NCBI GenBank assembly: GCA_934481345.1
Contig: CAKSPF010000010.1
Coordinates: 18,191 to 82,190 of the forward strand
Direction: 5' to 3'
Length of the DNA: 64,000 bases
Origin: an uncultured Clostridia bacterium
GTDB taxonomy: Bacteria > Bacillota > Clostridia > UMGS1810
How positions within the stretch are numbered: position 1 is the first letter of the stretch; every line of letters begins with the position of its first letter. The notes below the pieces were generated by a model that was not told where the DNA came from, did not search any database, and saw only the letters and a program-made list of their open reading frames with translations. The position numbers were made by a program, and so were the translations under genes. This document shows, piece by piece, positions 35,320 through 44,354 of this stretch.

Positions 35320-35409
35320 GTGTCAATGTGTCAAAGTTATTGAGCAGGTCAAAAAGCTATCATAAATTCGTTATTTTAGAAGCCTGCAAAATCATTGACA
35401 CACTGACAC
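35320..35409. promoter_or_regulatory. res- or operator-like inverted repeat before the recombinase
   Basis: GTGTCAATGTGTCAA (35320-35334) and TTGACACACTGACAC (35395-35409) are inverted copies with one mismatch, 60 bp apart. Each arm itself is a double GTGTCA element, and another TGTGTCAA lies at 35266. They end 16 bp before the recombinase start. Resolvases bind such sites at res, often also as autoregulation. Confidence 0.55.
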
Positions 35410-35425
35410 AGAAAGGAGAAATGAA

Positions 35426-35971
35426 ATGATTTACGGATATGCAAGGGTATCTACGGCAGACCAAAATCTTGACCGGCAAACAGATGCTCTTAAAAATTAC
35501 AAGGTAGATAAAATCTTCTGCGAAAAGATTTCAGGCACAAAGAAAAACAGACCTGAACTTGATAAACTTCTTTTAGAAATCAGTTCAGGAGATACAATAG
35601 TAATTGAATCACTTTCACGATTAGGAAGGTCTGTAAAGAATCTCGCCGAGCTAATGGAATTTTTTAATGAGAATAACGTAAGGCTTGTTTCATTAAAGGA
35701 AACCATAGACACAACATCATCTACAGGCAGATTGTTATTCACCATAATTTCAAGTTTATCTCAGTTCGAGCGTGATGTATTGGCTGAAAGAACATCTGAG
35801 GGGTTGAAAGCTGCCAGAGCCAGAGGACGATTTGGCGGCAGACCAAAAACTGAAAATGAGAAATTAAACAAGGCCATTGCTCTGTATAAAACAAAGGCAT
35901 ACACTATAACAGAAATTACAGAGCTTACCGGAGTTTCAAAGTCAACCCTCTATCGTTCCGTAAAGGGTTGA
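35426..35971 (+). CDS. Serine recombinase, DNA invertase/resolvase type
   Basis: A 181-aa recombinase. IYGYARVSTADQNLDRQ holds the catalytic Ser; IESLSRLGRSVKNLAEL and FERDVLAERTSEGLKAARARGR follow in the usual order; a C-terminal helix-turn-helix (ITELTGVSKSTLYRSVK) recognises DNA. Length is normal for a resolvase/invertase. ATG follows AAAGGAGAA. Tandem GTGTCA sites lie just upstream. Probably part of a mobile or invertible element. Confidence 0.92.
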   Translation: MIYGYARVSTADQNLDRQTDALKNYKVDKIFCEKISGTKKNRPELDKLLLEISSGDTIVIESLSRLGRSVKNLAELMEFFNENNVRLVSLKETIDTTSSTGRLLFTIISSLSQFERDVLAERTSEGLKAARARGRFGGRPKTENEKLNKAIALYKTKAYTITEITELTGVSKSTLYRSVKG

Positions 35972-35988
35972 GTATCGGAACTTTGTTT

Positions 35989-36035
35989 TTGAAACGGGTA
36001 TCGGGACAAGTAAGTTTCCCAAAACCCGTTTTCAA
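35989..36035 (+). terminator. Imperfect hairpin after the recombinase
   Basis: TTTGAAACGGGT and ACCCGTTTTCAA (36024-36035) pair with one bulge, followed by ATATCTTTTTTG. It may end the recombinase transcript. The repeated GTATCGG(A/G)AC just before it could instead be a recombination core. Confidence 0.45.
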
Positions 36036-36156
36036 TATCTTTTTTGGGAAAATATCATAGAGTTTCAAAAACCATCGTTTTCGGCACTATGCTAATTGAA
36101 TTTATACTGAAATTGTGATATGATTTTAAACAGCACAACAGAAAGTTGGTGAAACT

Positions 36157-37488
36157 GTGAGCGAAAAATATCAGTATGTGAAAAATATCTTTTCAGAGGT
36201 CTTAGATAAAAAGCCTTTACCTGATAATATAAAGATAAATAAGTTTTATACTGTCAATGACTATATCAGAGCGGTCTATGAATATATACATAAAGAGCAT
36301 TATGGTGAATTGATACGGGATGCCATCAGCTTTTTAGGAATAAGTCATACTGAACTGGATAGATTGTTAATCGAAATTATATGTTCCAACCTGTATTGTG
36401 ACATATCACTCATATCACAGATTATAGATTCTAAAGGAAAGCGACACGAACATTTTTTAAGTGAGTTAGGTGTTTTTGGTTCTGAGAACAAAAAAACAAT
36501 CGAAAAGTTTAGAAAAAGACTGAGCCATGACCGCTTGACTGAAAGAAAGCGTAAGATTGCTTTACCCAACCAAGATAACTATGATTATTACATAACAACT
36601 CTTGCAGGGGTTTTCAGAGAAACCCTGTTTGTCAAAAGAAAAGATATTTTTGACATATCAGAAGTATTTGTTGATATTTTTAAGGCATTGTTTTATGATA
36701 CGGATGAACAGGTAAAAGACAATAGACGAACAACGAATATTGAACTTATAAAATCCTATTGTCTATGGAAATTTACTACGGATACACTTATACAAGTATC
36801 TAACATATATCAAGAAATTATGACAGGAACAAGCAACTACAAATACGCTGAATTAAACCTTATTGAAAAGCTATTTGGCCTAATAACTTTGAGTAGTATT
36901 GTTAAACAGGGTTTCACTAAAGCAGAGATTCGTCTAGTTGCAGATGGATTGTCAAAACTGCACTCATTAGGATATTGTAATATGACCGAGCTTATAGTCG
37001 GTAAGGCGAGGAAAAACAATATTGGAGCATTCAGGAATTTTATTGAGGAATACATTTATCCGTTCTGTTCTGAATGTATAACAACCATCCTTGGTGAATT
37101 GATAACATATATTGGCAGGCTCGAAACTGAAAAACGCAGTGAGTATGTTGATAAATTTCTTAAAGTTTGCCAAAATCATATAGCATATAAAGTTTCAGAT
37201 ATAAGGATTAGGAATATGGTTGCAACCGAATCCGATTTGATGCTGGAACTATTTAAGGTACTACACCATTTACCAAAACAAGATGATAAAGACGCTATCA
37301 GAGAATACATTACAAGCTCACATATGGACTATAGTGATGAACGAGTTATAACAGACGAGAACGGTAAATTAACCTTGATTGCAGATGTGCCATATAAAGA
37401 TTTATCATATCTGAGAGAAAGTATGAATACTGTTTTTTACGATGACATATCTGAGGATGAAATAAGAAAATATTTTCGTGGTGAATAA
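36157..37488 (+). CDS. Hypothetical helical protein, 443 aa
   Basis: GTG 36157 follows TTGGTGAAACT. The protein is almost entirely helical and charged, without signal peptide or membrane segment, and with no motif I recognise. It is placed between a small recombinase and the primase-helicase of the same accessory block, and is closed by its own terminator. It may be an element-encoded regulator or an anti-phage factor, but nothing in the sequence proves this. Confidence 0.55.
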   Translation: MSEKYQYVKNIFSEVLDKKPLPDNIKINKFYTVNDYIRAVYEYIHKEHYGELIRDAISFLGISHTELDRLLIEIICSNLYCDISLISQIIDSKGKRHEHFLSELGVFGSENKKTIEKFRKRLSHDRLTERKRKIALPNQDNYDYYITTLAGVFRETLFVKRKDIFDISEVFVDIFKALFYDTDEQVKDNRRTTNIELIKSYCLWKFTTDTLIQVSNIYQEIMTGTSNYKYAELNLIEKLFGLITLSSIVKQGFTKAEIRLVADGLSKLHSLGYCNMTELIVGKARKNNIGAFRNFIEEYIYPFCSECITTILGELITYIGRLETEKRSEYVDKFLKVCQNHIAYKVSDIRIRNMVATESDLMLELFKVLHHLPKQDDKDAIREYITSSHMDYSDERVITDENGKLTLIADVPYKDLSYLRESMNTVFYDDISEDEIRKYFRGE

Positions 37489-37524
37489 ACTGCACCTTAA
37501 AAACATAAGATACCTCAATTAGCT

Positions 37525-37550
37525 AAAAGCCGTACAATAGTACGGCTTTT
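37525..37550 (+). terminator. Intrinsic terminator
   Basis: AAAAGCCGTAC-AATA-GTACGGCTTTT followed by a T-run. Confidence 0.9.
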
Positions 37551-37672
37551 TTATTTTACAATAAAAATAATTGGACACAGGATTTTGCGATGTGTGATTT
37601 TGTGTGTTGGAGCGTTGACGAAAAACTCTACTAAAATCTTTTTTATTATTATATTATTGGATGCAGAGGCAG

Positions 37673-37726
37673 TCGGTTAAACGCATAACCGCTAAATCAC
37701 ATCCCTTAGCGGTTAGCCTAAACCGA
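37673..37726. other. Nested palindrome beside the primase gene, origin candidate
   Basis: AACCGCTAA (37687-37695) and TTAGCGGTT (37706-37714) form an inner stem; TCGGTT (37673-37678) and AACCGA (37721-37726) an outer one. A very A/T-rich stretch lies 40 bp upstream. Such structure next to an element primase-helicase is compatible with a replication origin; it could also be a leader hairpin that regulates the primase gene. Confidence 0.45.
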
Positions 37727-37761
37727 ATACCTCAAAAATTATTTTAATGGAGGTGTTCGAT

Positions 37762-39405
37762 ATGGACTTTGAAAATTCAATATCGAAAAATCTGACTATC
37801 ACTGAAAACGAAACAATAGCTGTTCATAGGATTAAAAAATCTGATAATGGTATAGTTCGTATCAAGCAGAGTGAGTTTGCTAAAAAAATGGCAGAAGGAC
37901 TTTATGATGATAAATCAAATGAACTTTCTGTCATAAAGAAATCCGTGGATTTATATGATATACAAGATAAACCCAAGAAAAAGAAAGATAAGAAAGGCAA
38001 AAAGCATAAAAAAGCTAAAAAAGCTAAAAAGCTGAAAAAAGCTCAGAAAAGGAAAATAATTTCTTATTCTGAACAGCTTGATACAAGCAACCGCAAAGTA
38101 AATAACGGTATGCTTCTATCAAAAATTTTAACAAATTACATTGATGTGAGAGTGGTTAAAAACTCCGTGTATCTGTATGATAACAAAACAGGAATGTTTG
38201 TTTTGTCAGACAAACAGGAAGTTACAACAAAGATTAACTCTTGGCTCGACAAAGAGCGAGAGGATTCTTATAAGTTTACATCCAAAGATACAGATGAAGC
38301 TTATAAGTTTTTGATTACAAATGCCTCAATACAAAGAGAAACATTAGAATCAGCCTATAATAACCCTTATGTGTTGTGCAGGAATGGAGTTCTTGAACTG
38401 CCGGCTATGAAGCTGCTTCCGTTTTCTCCTGAGTTTGAGTTTACCTTCGGTGTAAAAGCGGCTTATGATGAAAGCAGCGAAGGTAAACACTTTAAAGCGT
38501 TCATAGATTTTGCTACTAATGGAGATGAGAACCTTAAATGTCTCATACAAGAGATTATGGGTTATGCATTATCTAATTACTGCAATAAGAGAACCGCTTT
38601 TGTTTTCAAAGGGGATACAGGAACAGGTAAATCTACTATTCTTGACGTGATTCGTGAAATTGCTGGTGAAGATTGTACTTGCGAGGTTCCGCTAAATCTT
38701 ATGGAACAGGAGTATTATGCAGCCCAAGTTTTGTCATCAAAATTAAATATAGTTCCTGACCATAATAGCAAGGCTATAAAAGATGTTTCTAAATTTAAAT
38801 CTTTTGTATCTGATGCGGACGCTGTTTCGGGGAGAAACCCTTGTGAAAAACCATTTTCCAAAAGATGCAGAACAAAAATGCTATTTGGGCAAAATGAGTT
38901 TTTTAAGTTTTCAAGTGTCGACAACAAGGATTTGGAAGCGTTCTTTGACAGAATACTTTATATTCCTTTTAATCGACAAATTGAAAATAGAATTGATTCT
39001 TTTTGGCAAGTGTTAGTTCCAGAATATGACTACATATTCACTTGGGCTATGAAAGGTTTAAGACGACTAATAAAACAAAATTTCAAATTTACAACGTGTG
39101 ATGATTCAGAAAAATTAAAAATGGAAGCGGTTGCACAATGCAATCCCGAAGAGGCTTTTTTCGAGAATTGCTTGAAATTTGCAGAAGGAAGATATGATTC
39201 CTCTTCTGCGATAACAAAAGCATTTAGATATTTTTGTAGTAAAAACAGGATTGAGGGTAATTTTAATATTACCAATTATCTTGAAAAGAAAAATATCCCT
39301 AAAATGCGTAAGCGTATCAATGAGAGTGGTTACATATCGAGTGAAGGAAACCCTATCTTTGTTTATGAAGGGTTAAGACTTCGAACTAAATACAGAGTGG
39401 GTTGA
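37762..39405 (+). CDS. D5/P4-type primase-helicase of a mobile element
   Basis: About 547 aa. The C-terminal SF3 helicase has Walker A KGDTGTGKST near residue 287, then a Walker B-like LNIVPDHN and a sensor region FGQNEF. The upstream part (GVLELPAMKLLPFSPEF) is the D5_N-like domain normally before this helicase. A very Lys-rich linker lies at about residues 73-105. No full primase domain is visible at the N-terminus. The ATG at 37762 follows GGAGG. It would unwind DNA for replication of an integrative element or phage satellite. Confidence 0.8.
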   Translation: MDFENSISKNLTITENETIAVHRIKKSDNGIVRIKQSEFAKKMAEGLYDDKSNELSVIKKSVDLYDIQDKPKKKKDKKGKKHKKAKKAKKLKKAQKRKIISYSEQLDTSNRKVNNGMLLSKILTNYIDVRVVKNSVYLYDNKTGMFVLSDKQEVTTKINSWLDKEREDSYKFTSKDTDEAYKFLITNASIQRETLESAYNNPYVLCRNGVLELPAMKLLPFSPEFEFTFGVKAAYDESSEGKHFKAFIDFATNGDENLKCLIQEIMGYALSNYCNKRTAFVFKGDTGTGKSTILDVIREIAGEDCTCEVPLNLMEQEYYAAQVLSSKLNIVPDHNSKAIKDVSKFKSFVSDADAVSGRNPCEKPFSKRCRTKMLFGQNEFFKFSSVDNKDLEAFFDRILYIPFNRQIENRIDSFWQVLVPEYDYIFTWAMKGLRRLIKQNFKFTTCDDSEKLKMEAVAQCNPEEAFFENCLKFAEGRYDSSSAITKAFRYFCSKNRIEGNFNITNYLEKKNIPKMRKRINESGYISSEGNPIFVYEGLRLRTKYRVG

Positions 39406-39454
39406 AGGGTAGCTGTTATCCGCTATCGCCATACTAAACAAGGAGAAATGCGAT

Positions 39455-40132
39455 ATGAATAAACAGCAGTTAATACTGCATAAGACAGAGAGCGGAAATT
39501 ACCGCTCTGTCATTAAAACAAAGCACGGCAGACTTATTTACTTAGAAATGAGAGGGGGTAATAACAGCCTATCGGTTATAAATTGTTATTATCTTGACCG
39601 TATGAGATGCGGTGAGCATTATGCCTCTCCGCAGAAGTTTGTAACTAGAGATTTCTGTTATAACGAAATGCTTGATGTTATTGCTTCTGAACTTGACCGA
39701 AAGTATTTCGGTGTAGAGATTACCAGTAAATTTTCAGACTTGACTAAGGATGAATTTATCGTCTTACAGCTTAAAGCTATGCAGAGAAAATATAATTTTC
39801 TTATATTTGTTGGAGAGGGCGAGCTTATTGACAGCATTCCCGCAGTTATTAAAACTCGGTTCAAGAACCGAATACACAGAGGCATTTATTTAGAAATGCA
39901 ATACAGAAACGACAAGGGTGTTATAACCGATTGCCATTACTACGACAGGAAATACAAGGAACGGAGCAAGGTTGTTCCCGAAATGCTCTCGACCATATTT
40001 TTTGAGTATAACAGACCGACCATACTTAATATAGTTAATAGTGAGTTGAATGCCGCATTTACACATTTTATATTTGTTACTGACGGCAGTATAGATATTG
40101 ATAATGAAGTTGCTTTGTGCGGCAACATATAA
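39455..40132 (+). CDS. Hypothetical element protein with duplicated C-terminal region
   Basis: A 225-aa protein, ATG after AAGGAGAAATGCG. It has two related halves: GRLIYLEMRGGNN with YYLDRMRCGEH, and GIYLEMQYRNDKG with HYYDRKYKE. The second half is repeated again as a separate short ORF just downstream. No function known. Its place between the primase and large recombinase suggests an element-specific role. Confidence 0.55.
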   Translation: MNKQQLILHKTESGNYRSVIKTKHGRLIYLEMRGGNNSLSVINCYYLDRMRCGEHYASPQKFVTRDFCYNEMLDVIASELDRKYFGVEITSKFSDLTKDEFIVLQLKAMQRKYNFLIFVGEGELIDSIPAVIKTRFKNRIHRGIYLEMQYRNDKGVITDCHYYDRKYKERSKVVPEMLSTIFFEYNRPTILNIVNSELNAAFTHFIFVTDGSIDIDNEVALCGNI

Positions 40133-40422
40133 GCGGAACTTAGTGTGTCCGTGTTAGAGATAGTTTATGACGCCGATGGCAGGGGCGTTATTACAGACTG
40201 CCATTATTATGGTAAAAAATATAAGGTTAAGAAGCAAGTTGTGCCTGAAACGCTGTATACCGTAGTCTTGGAGTATAACAGACAGGCTATACTTAATATA
40301 GTTAATAAAGAGCTTAATGTCTCATTTACAGATGTTTTATTTGTTACTGACGGCAGTATTGATATTGAAAGGACGACCGCAATATGCGGCAACGTTTAGG
40401 CGGAACCCAGTGTGTCCGCAGT
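39898..40422 (+). repeat. Tandem imperfect duplication of about 250 bp
   Basis: Segment 39898-40150 and segment 40160-40422 are related along their length, including the non-coding tail (GCGGAAC...AGTGTGTCCG). The copies differ in many codons, so the duplication is old. Confidence 0.7.
40145..40399 (+). CDS. Partial duplicate of the preceding gene's 3' end
   Basis: An 84-aa ORF beginning at GTG 40145. It matches the last 80 residues of the gene before it (GVITDCHYYGKKYK, LEYNRQAILNIVNKELN, LFVTDGSIDIE). No good ribosome site is seen, so it may be a non-translated leftover of the tandem duplication. Confidence 0.4.
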   Translation: MSVLEIVYDADGRGVITDCHYYGKKYKVKKQVVPETLYTVVLEYNRQAILNIVNKELNVSFTDVLFVTDGSIDIERTTAICGNV

Positions 40423-40465
40423 AGTATGAATTATTAGTCAAAAACAGACAACGGGAGGACAGCAT

Positions 40466-40630
40466 ATGAAAGATATTGCAACCGTGGAAATGAATTATAC
40501 CACAAAATACAAGAATATCTCCAATAAAACGATAGATGTCAGGCACAGCGTGGTTTTAAGCGAAAAAAGCCACAGGGAAATTGAAGATGAAATTGTTGAG
40601 GAACTGTACAAAATATTTACTAAAAAGTAA
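40466..40630 (+). CDS. Small hypothetical protein upstream of the large recombinase
   Basis: A 54-aa protein, ATG 40466 with GGGAGGAC ahead. It is polar and mixed-charge (VVLSEKSHREIEDEIVEEL). Small genes of this kind commonly sit just before the large serine recombinase on Clostridia elements; they may be excision factors, though that is inference. Confidence 0.6.
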   Translation: MKDIATVEMNYTTKYKNISNKTIDVRHSVVLSEKSHREIEDEIVEELYKIFTKK

Positions 40631-40752
40631 GAACCCGACCCGTCAGCGCAATCAGAGCTTGCGGACGGGTGCCCCGGAACCTCGTTTTGTTTACAATAAA
40701 CCCACCGGCGGAGGGCGCATTTTCTCTCCGCTGTCGGAAAGGAGGAGTGTTA

Positions 40753-42279
40753 ATGGCTATCGCTGTATATTCAAGAAAATCCATTGAACGTGAGAACAGC
40801 ATTTCCTGCGAAACGCAGATTGAGTATTGCAAGGCTATGATTAAACCCGACGAGAGGAGCGAAGAAATACTTACATTTACAGATAACGGCTTCTCAGGCG
40901 GAAACACCAACCGTGACGGCTTTCAAAAAATGATTCGAAAAGTAGAGCAAGGTAAGATAACAAAGGTTCTCGTGTACCGACTTGACCGTATTTCAAGAAG
41001 CTTGACCGACTTTGTAAGCATTCTCGCCACTTTTAAAAAATACGGCGTTGAGTTTGTTTCTACTCAGGAGGCTTTCGACACATCAAGTCCGTACGGTGAG
41101 CTTATAGTTAAAATTCTGGCTGTATTCGCAGAGTTTGAGCGTCAGTCAATAATTCAACGCATAACTCAGGCGTATGAGCACAGGAGCGAAATGGGTTTCT
41201 ATATGGGCGGCAGAAAACCATACGGATTTGACCTTGAACCTACTGTAATAAACAACATCAAAACCAAAAGATTAAAGCCTGTTGAGATGGAAGCGGAACA
41301 GATTAAATACATATATGATACGTACTCTGTGGGGCAAGTAACCCTGGGCAGACTTTTAAAAAACCTCACCGAAAACGGCATAAAAACTCTTTCGGGAGGG
41401 GGCTGGACTACCGCAAAGCTGTCGGCGATTATCAAAAACCCGATTTATGTAAAGGCGGACAGCAGGGTGTACGAATATTTCCAAAGGCACAATGCGCAGA
41501 TTATCAGCCCGCCAAAAGCCTTCGACGGGGTACACGGAATACAAGTTTACGGGAAAACGAAGCACGACTCAAACAATTCCGACTGGTCGGATATCAAGGT
41601 TATCGTGATGACGCACGAGGGGCTTGTGGACAGCGATGTGTGGCTTAAATGTCAGCAGAAGTTATCGGCAAACAGGCAGATACGCAATGCGGTGTCTAAC
41701 AAAACTTCGTGGCTCGGCGGCAAAATAGTCTGCGGAATATGCGGCAGAACTATGACAACAATAAAAGGCAAGACCGGTAGCGGCGAAATTCGCAGATACT
41801 TTACCTGCACAGGCAAAACACACTTTAAGGACTGCAAAGGCACCAAAACCACAATATATGCCGAGAGTCTTGAAGATATGGTTTATTCGGAGATAAGCAA
41901 GAAACTGCAAAGCCTGAAATGCGTAAAAAGCAGTGAAAAAAAGGCTTTCAGCCCGGAATTAAACGAACTTAAAAACAAATTAAAGTCAATAGAGCTTGCC
42001 GAGGAGCAGATAGCTGACGCCGTGGTAAAACCGGGGGCAAACTTCGACTTGCTCGAAATTTTAAACAAGAGGGCAACAAAGCTCAGGTCGGATAAAACCG
42101 AACTGCTTGTTAAAATAGACGAGCTTGAAAATACAAAAATTAATGTAAAGCAGGTTGTTAATTTATCTGCAAAGTGGAAAAACGCTTCATTTGAGGAAAA
42201 ACGCAGCGTTGCCGCAGTACTGATAAACCGCATTGTCATAGACGAGAGCGGAAATGAGGAGATTGTTTGGAATATATGA
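40753..42279 (+). CDS. Large serine recombinase (integrase)
   Basis: A 508-aa recombinase. ATG 40753 follows AAAGGAGGAGTGTTA. The N-terminal catalytic domain has IAVYSRKSIERENSIS with the catalytic Ser and YRLDRISRSLTDF; the middle holds the recombinase domain (GGWTTAKLSAIIKNPIY); then a zinc ribbon CGICGRTM with a later Cys pair (TCTGKTHFKDC) and a coiled coil. Such enzymes integrate and excise Tn- or ICE-like elements. Its location at the right end of the primase block suggests it marks one end of that element. Confidence 0.93.
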   Translation: MAIAVYSRKSIERENSISCETQIEYCKAMIKPDERSEEILTFTDNGFSGGNTNRDGFQKMIRKVEQGKITKVLVYRLDRISRSLTDFVSILATFKKYGVEFVSTQEAFDTSSPYGELIVKILAVFAEFERQSIIQRITQAYEHRSEMGFYMGGRKPYGFDLEPTVINNIKTKRLKPVEMEAEQIKYIYDTYSVGQVTLGRLLKNLTENGIKTLSGGGWTTAKLSAIIKNPIYVKADSRVYEYFQRHNAQIISPPKAFDGVHGIQVYGKTKHDSNNSDWSDIKVIVMTHEGLVDSDVWLKCQQKLSANRQIRNAVSNKTSWLGGKIVCGICGRTMTTIKGKTGSGEIRRYFTCTGKTHFKDCKGTKTTIYAESLEDMVYSEISKKLQSLKCVKSSEKKAFSPELNELKNKLKSIELAEEQIADAVVKPGANFDLLEILNKRATKLRSDKTELLVKIDELENTKINVKQVVNLSAKWKNASFEEKRSVAAVLINRIVIDESGNEEIVWNI

Positions 42280-42452
42280 AATTAAGTTAACTGTTGTGAT
42301 ACAATTGGTGGGTGACAAAAAATAAGAAAATGAGCTCCAAATATGATATAATGTTTTTCGACCAAACAAATCATTACTTCAAAACAAAGCGGGTGGTTTT
42401 TTGTTTCGCACGCTTTGCGTCCTAAACTGTCTAAAGACTTTAATAAACTATA

Positions 42453-42477
42453 AATGCCTGCTTATACAGCAGGTATT
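42453..42477 (+). terminator. Intrinsic terminator, right of the recombinase
   Basis: AATGCCTGC (42453-42461) pairs with GCAGGTATT (42469-42477) and T's follow. The 258-bp gap between recombinase and the next gene also holds a CAAAGCG/CGCTTTG hairpin at 42395-42417; I see no gene there. Confidence 0.75.
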
Positions 42478-42479
42478 TT

Positions 42480-42515
42480 TATGTGAAATTTTTTGTACAT
42501 AGGTTATGATATACT
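42480..42515 (+). promoter_or_regulatory. Shared-type promoter, copy K
   Basis: Box 1 TATGTGA (42480-42486), box 2 TGTACAT (42494-42500) and -10 TATACT (42510-42515), giving 14 nt from box 1 to box 2 and 30 nt to the -10. Same geometry as the other copies in the island. No good -35 hexamer. Confidence 0.6.
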
Positions 42516-42538
42516 GTCTGTATCGGGAGGATGATACA

Positions 42539-43363
42539 ATGTTAATAAAAAGCAAAATAATGTTTGCGGAAAAAGAAAATATTAAAATAGTCAAAAAAGC
42601 GGGAAAATACTGCCTTTTATCAAATTCCGAAACCGTATTACCGGCGGATTATGACAACATTTTTGTTTATGGCAGATATTTATATGTATTGCATAAAGGC
42701 GGAAAAATCGGTGCAATTCAATTTAATGATACGGATTTTTCATATAAAGTCATTGCCGATACAAAATATGATACACTCGATTTTTATTGGCACGATTTGT
42801 TATTTTCAGACGGCAATGAGTTTGTGTATTATTTCTGCGATGCAGACCGTTACGGATATGAAGGCACTCGTATATTATCAAATGTACGGATTGAAGAAAG
42901 TGCCCCGCTGATTTATGCATCAGATAATGAAAACTATTATATTTTCACTCAAAACAGCGGTAAGATGCTGTGGAAAGAGAGAAAAATGCAGGACTTTATG
43001 GTTGACACTCCGTGTTACCGCTATCAGGGAAACATAAACGGCATGCCGATGTTCTATGATATAACCCACGGCGATTTTATAACCCCGGAGGATGACGGCT
43101 ACAGGCGGCATAAAAAATTCGGGTTTGAAAGCCCTGTAATCGTAAACGGAGAAAATGTGCTGAATATAATTGAAAGCAACGGTAAATTCGGTTTGCTTGA
43201 TACCCATAATTTTAATTGTGTTATTCCACGGTATGACAAAATCGAGTTCACACTGACTGTAAAATCGGAAAAGGACGGTGTAAGCTCCGTCAGAGAGTAT
43301 AAATTGTTTTCTGCAGAGGAGGATTTGGATGAAAACCGCCAACAATATATTCCAAAAAATTAA
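42539..43363 (+). CDS. WG-repeat-like protein
   Basis: A 274-aa protein, ATG 42539 after GGGAGGATGATACA. Segments GKYCLLSNSETVLPADYDNI, GKIGAIQFNDTDF and GKFGLLDTHNFNCVIPRYDK are WG-type repeats in relaxed form. No signal peptide. It overlaps the next gene by 35 bp and starts a three-gene operon under the island-type promoter. Confidence 0.7.
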   Translation: MLIKSKIMFAEKENIKIVKKAGKYCLLSNSETVLPADYDNIFVYGRYLYVLHKGGKIGAIQFNDTDFSYKVIADTKYDTLDFYWHDLLFSDGNEFVYYFCDADRYGYEGTRILSNVRIEESAPLIYASDNENYYIFTQNSGKMLWKERKMQDFMVDTPCYRYQGNINGMPMFYDITHGDFITPEDDGYRRHKKFGFESPVIVNGENVLNIIESNGKFGLLDTHNFNCVIPRYDKIEFTLTVKSEKDGVSSVREYKLFSAEEDLDENRQQYIPKN

Positions 43364-44354
43364 ACTGGAAATCATAAACCTGTTTGAAAGTGATGAAATG
43401 AAAGATTGTATAAAACGAGAATACGGGTTGCTTCATATTTTAACAAAAGCAGATATTATCAAAGGTTCAAAAATTGACATTCGGAAAAAGCTTGAACTGC
43501 TCAAAAAGCTATATGAAAGTATTGACAAATCAAAAGATTGGGAAATTGACTGTCTGAAATCCGACATAAACGAATTTGAGCACGCAGTCGAGCAGTTTCA
43601 TAGTATATTCGGCGATGTTTACATTGTAGGCGAATACGGATTTGATGATGACATCAGGGATGAAAAGCTTTACGGTTACCGGCCTTATACAAGCTTTCAC
43701 AAGGCCTTGCGGTATATAAAAAACGAGTGGGAAGACTCTAAGGAATCATATAATGGCGGCTTGCAGCCGACATATTGGTATACTGTTGAGAAATATTCAC
43801 CCGGCAATAACGGTGATATGCATGAGCAAATCTGCTGGTACATTACGGCAGACGGCACAGTGACATCTTTTGACGGCGCAGGCAGACACATTGACATTAA
43901 CATTCCTCACCCATTCTCTGATGGCGATATTGTTATTATTGACTCAACTCCGAGTTATCCCGAAAGAATCGGACTTATCATCGAAACCGGTCCTGATTCT
44001 AACGATTGCTGCTTTCCTCAGGCACTGTTTTTGTCAAATGGCAAGAAATTCAACACAGGCGCTGTAAAACATGCAAGCGTATTCAGGGATTATTCTCATT
44101 ATCCCCTCTTTTCGCCCATGTACCGCTTAAAAACATATACCGGCGAACTCTCCGAAGATATGCGGATTTTCACGAAAATTTCGGACGCGTTAAAAAACTG
44201 CGGAAATATCGGCACACTTCCCTCTCTCGGAAATATTCTCTGGAACAATATTCACAAAGCCGATAATACAGGTGAAGGTGTTTCCGAAAGTGAGCTTGAC
44301 AATATTTTTGAAAGGAGTCTTAATAAATGGCATTCAAAGGAATATTCTGGATAA
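43329..44354 (+). CDS. Hypothetical protein, operon with WG-like gene
   Basis: A 341-aa protein overlapping both neighbours. The first 110 residues are helical, the rest beta-rich with a conserved-looking core (QPTYWYTVEKYSPG, ICWYITADGTVTSFDG). No catalytic motif is recognised. The long overlaps (35 and 28 bp) show translation coupling to the WG-like and the third protein. Confidence 0.55.
   Translation: MKTANNIFQKIKLEIINLFESDEMKDCIKREYGLLHILTKADIIKGSKIDIRKKLELLKKLYESIDKSKDWEIDCLKSDINEFEHAVEQFHSIFGDVYIVGEYGFDDDIRDEKLYGYRPYTSFHKALRYIKNEWEDSKESYNGGLQPTYWYTVEKYSPGNNGDMHEQICWYITADGTVTSFDGAGRHIDINIPHPFSDGDIVIIDSTPSYPERIGLIIETGPDSNDCCFPQALFLSNGKKFNTGAVKHASVFRDYSHYPLFSPMYRLKTYTGELSEDMRIFTKISDALKNCGNIGTLPSLGNILWNNIHKADNTGEGVSESELDNIFERSLNKWHSKEYSG

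Noticed and set aside
35202..35429. 75-codon open frame before the resolvase
   Set aside because: A strong GAAA-loop terminator and the res-like repeats lie inside it and no ribosome site precedes it, so it is non-coding.
40636..40740. GC-rich inverted repeats before the large recombinase as a riboswitch
   Set aside because: ACCCGTC/GACGGGT-like pairing exists, but no known riboswitch core can be recognised; probably a leader hairpin of the element.
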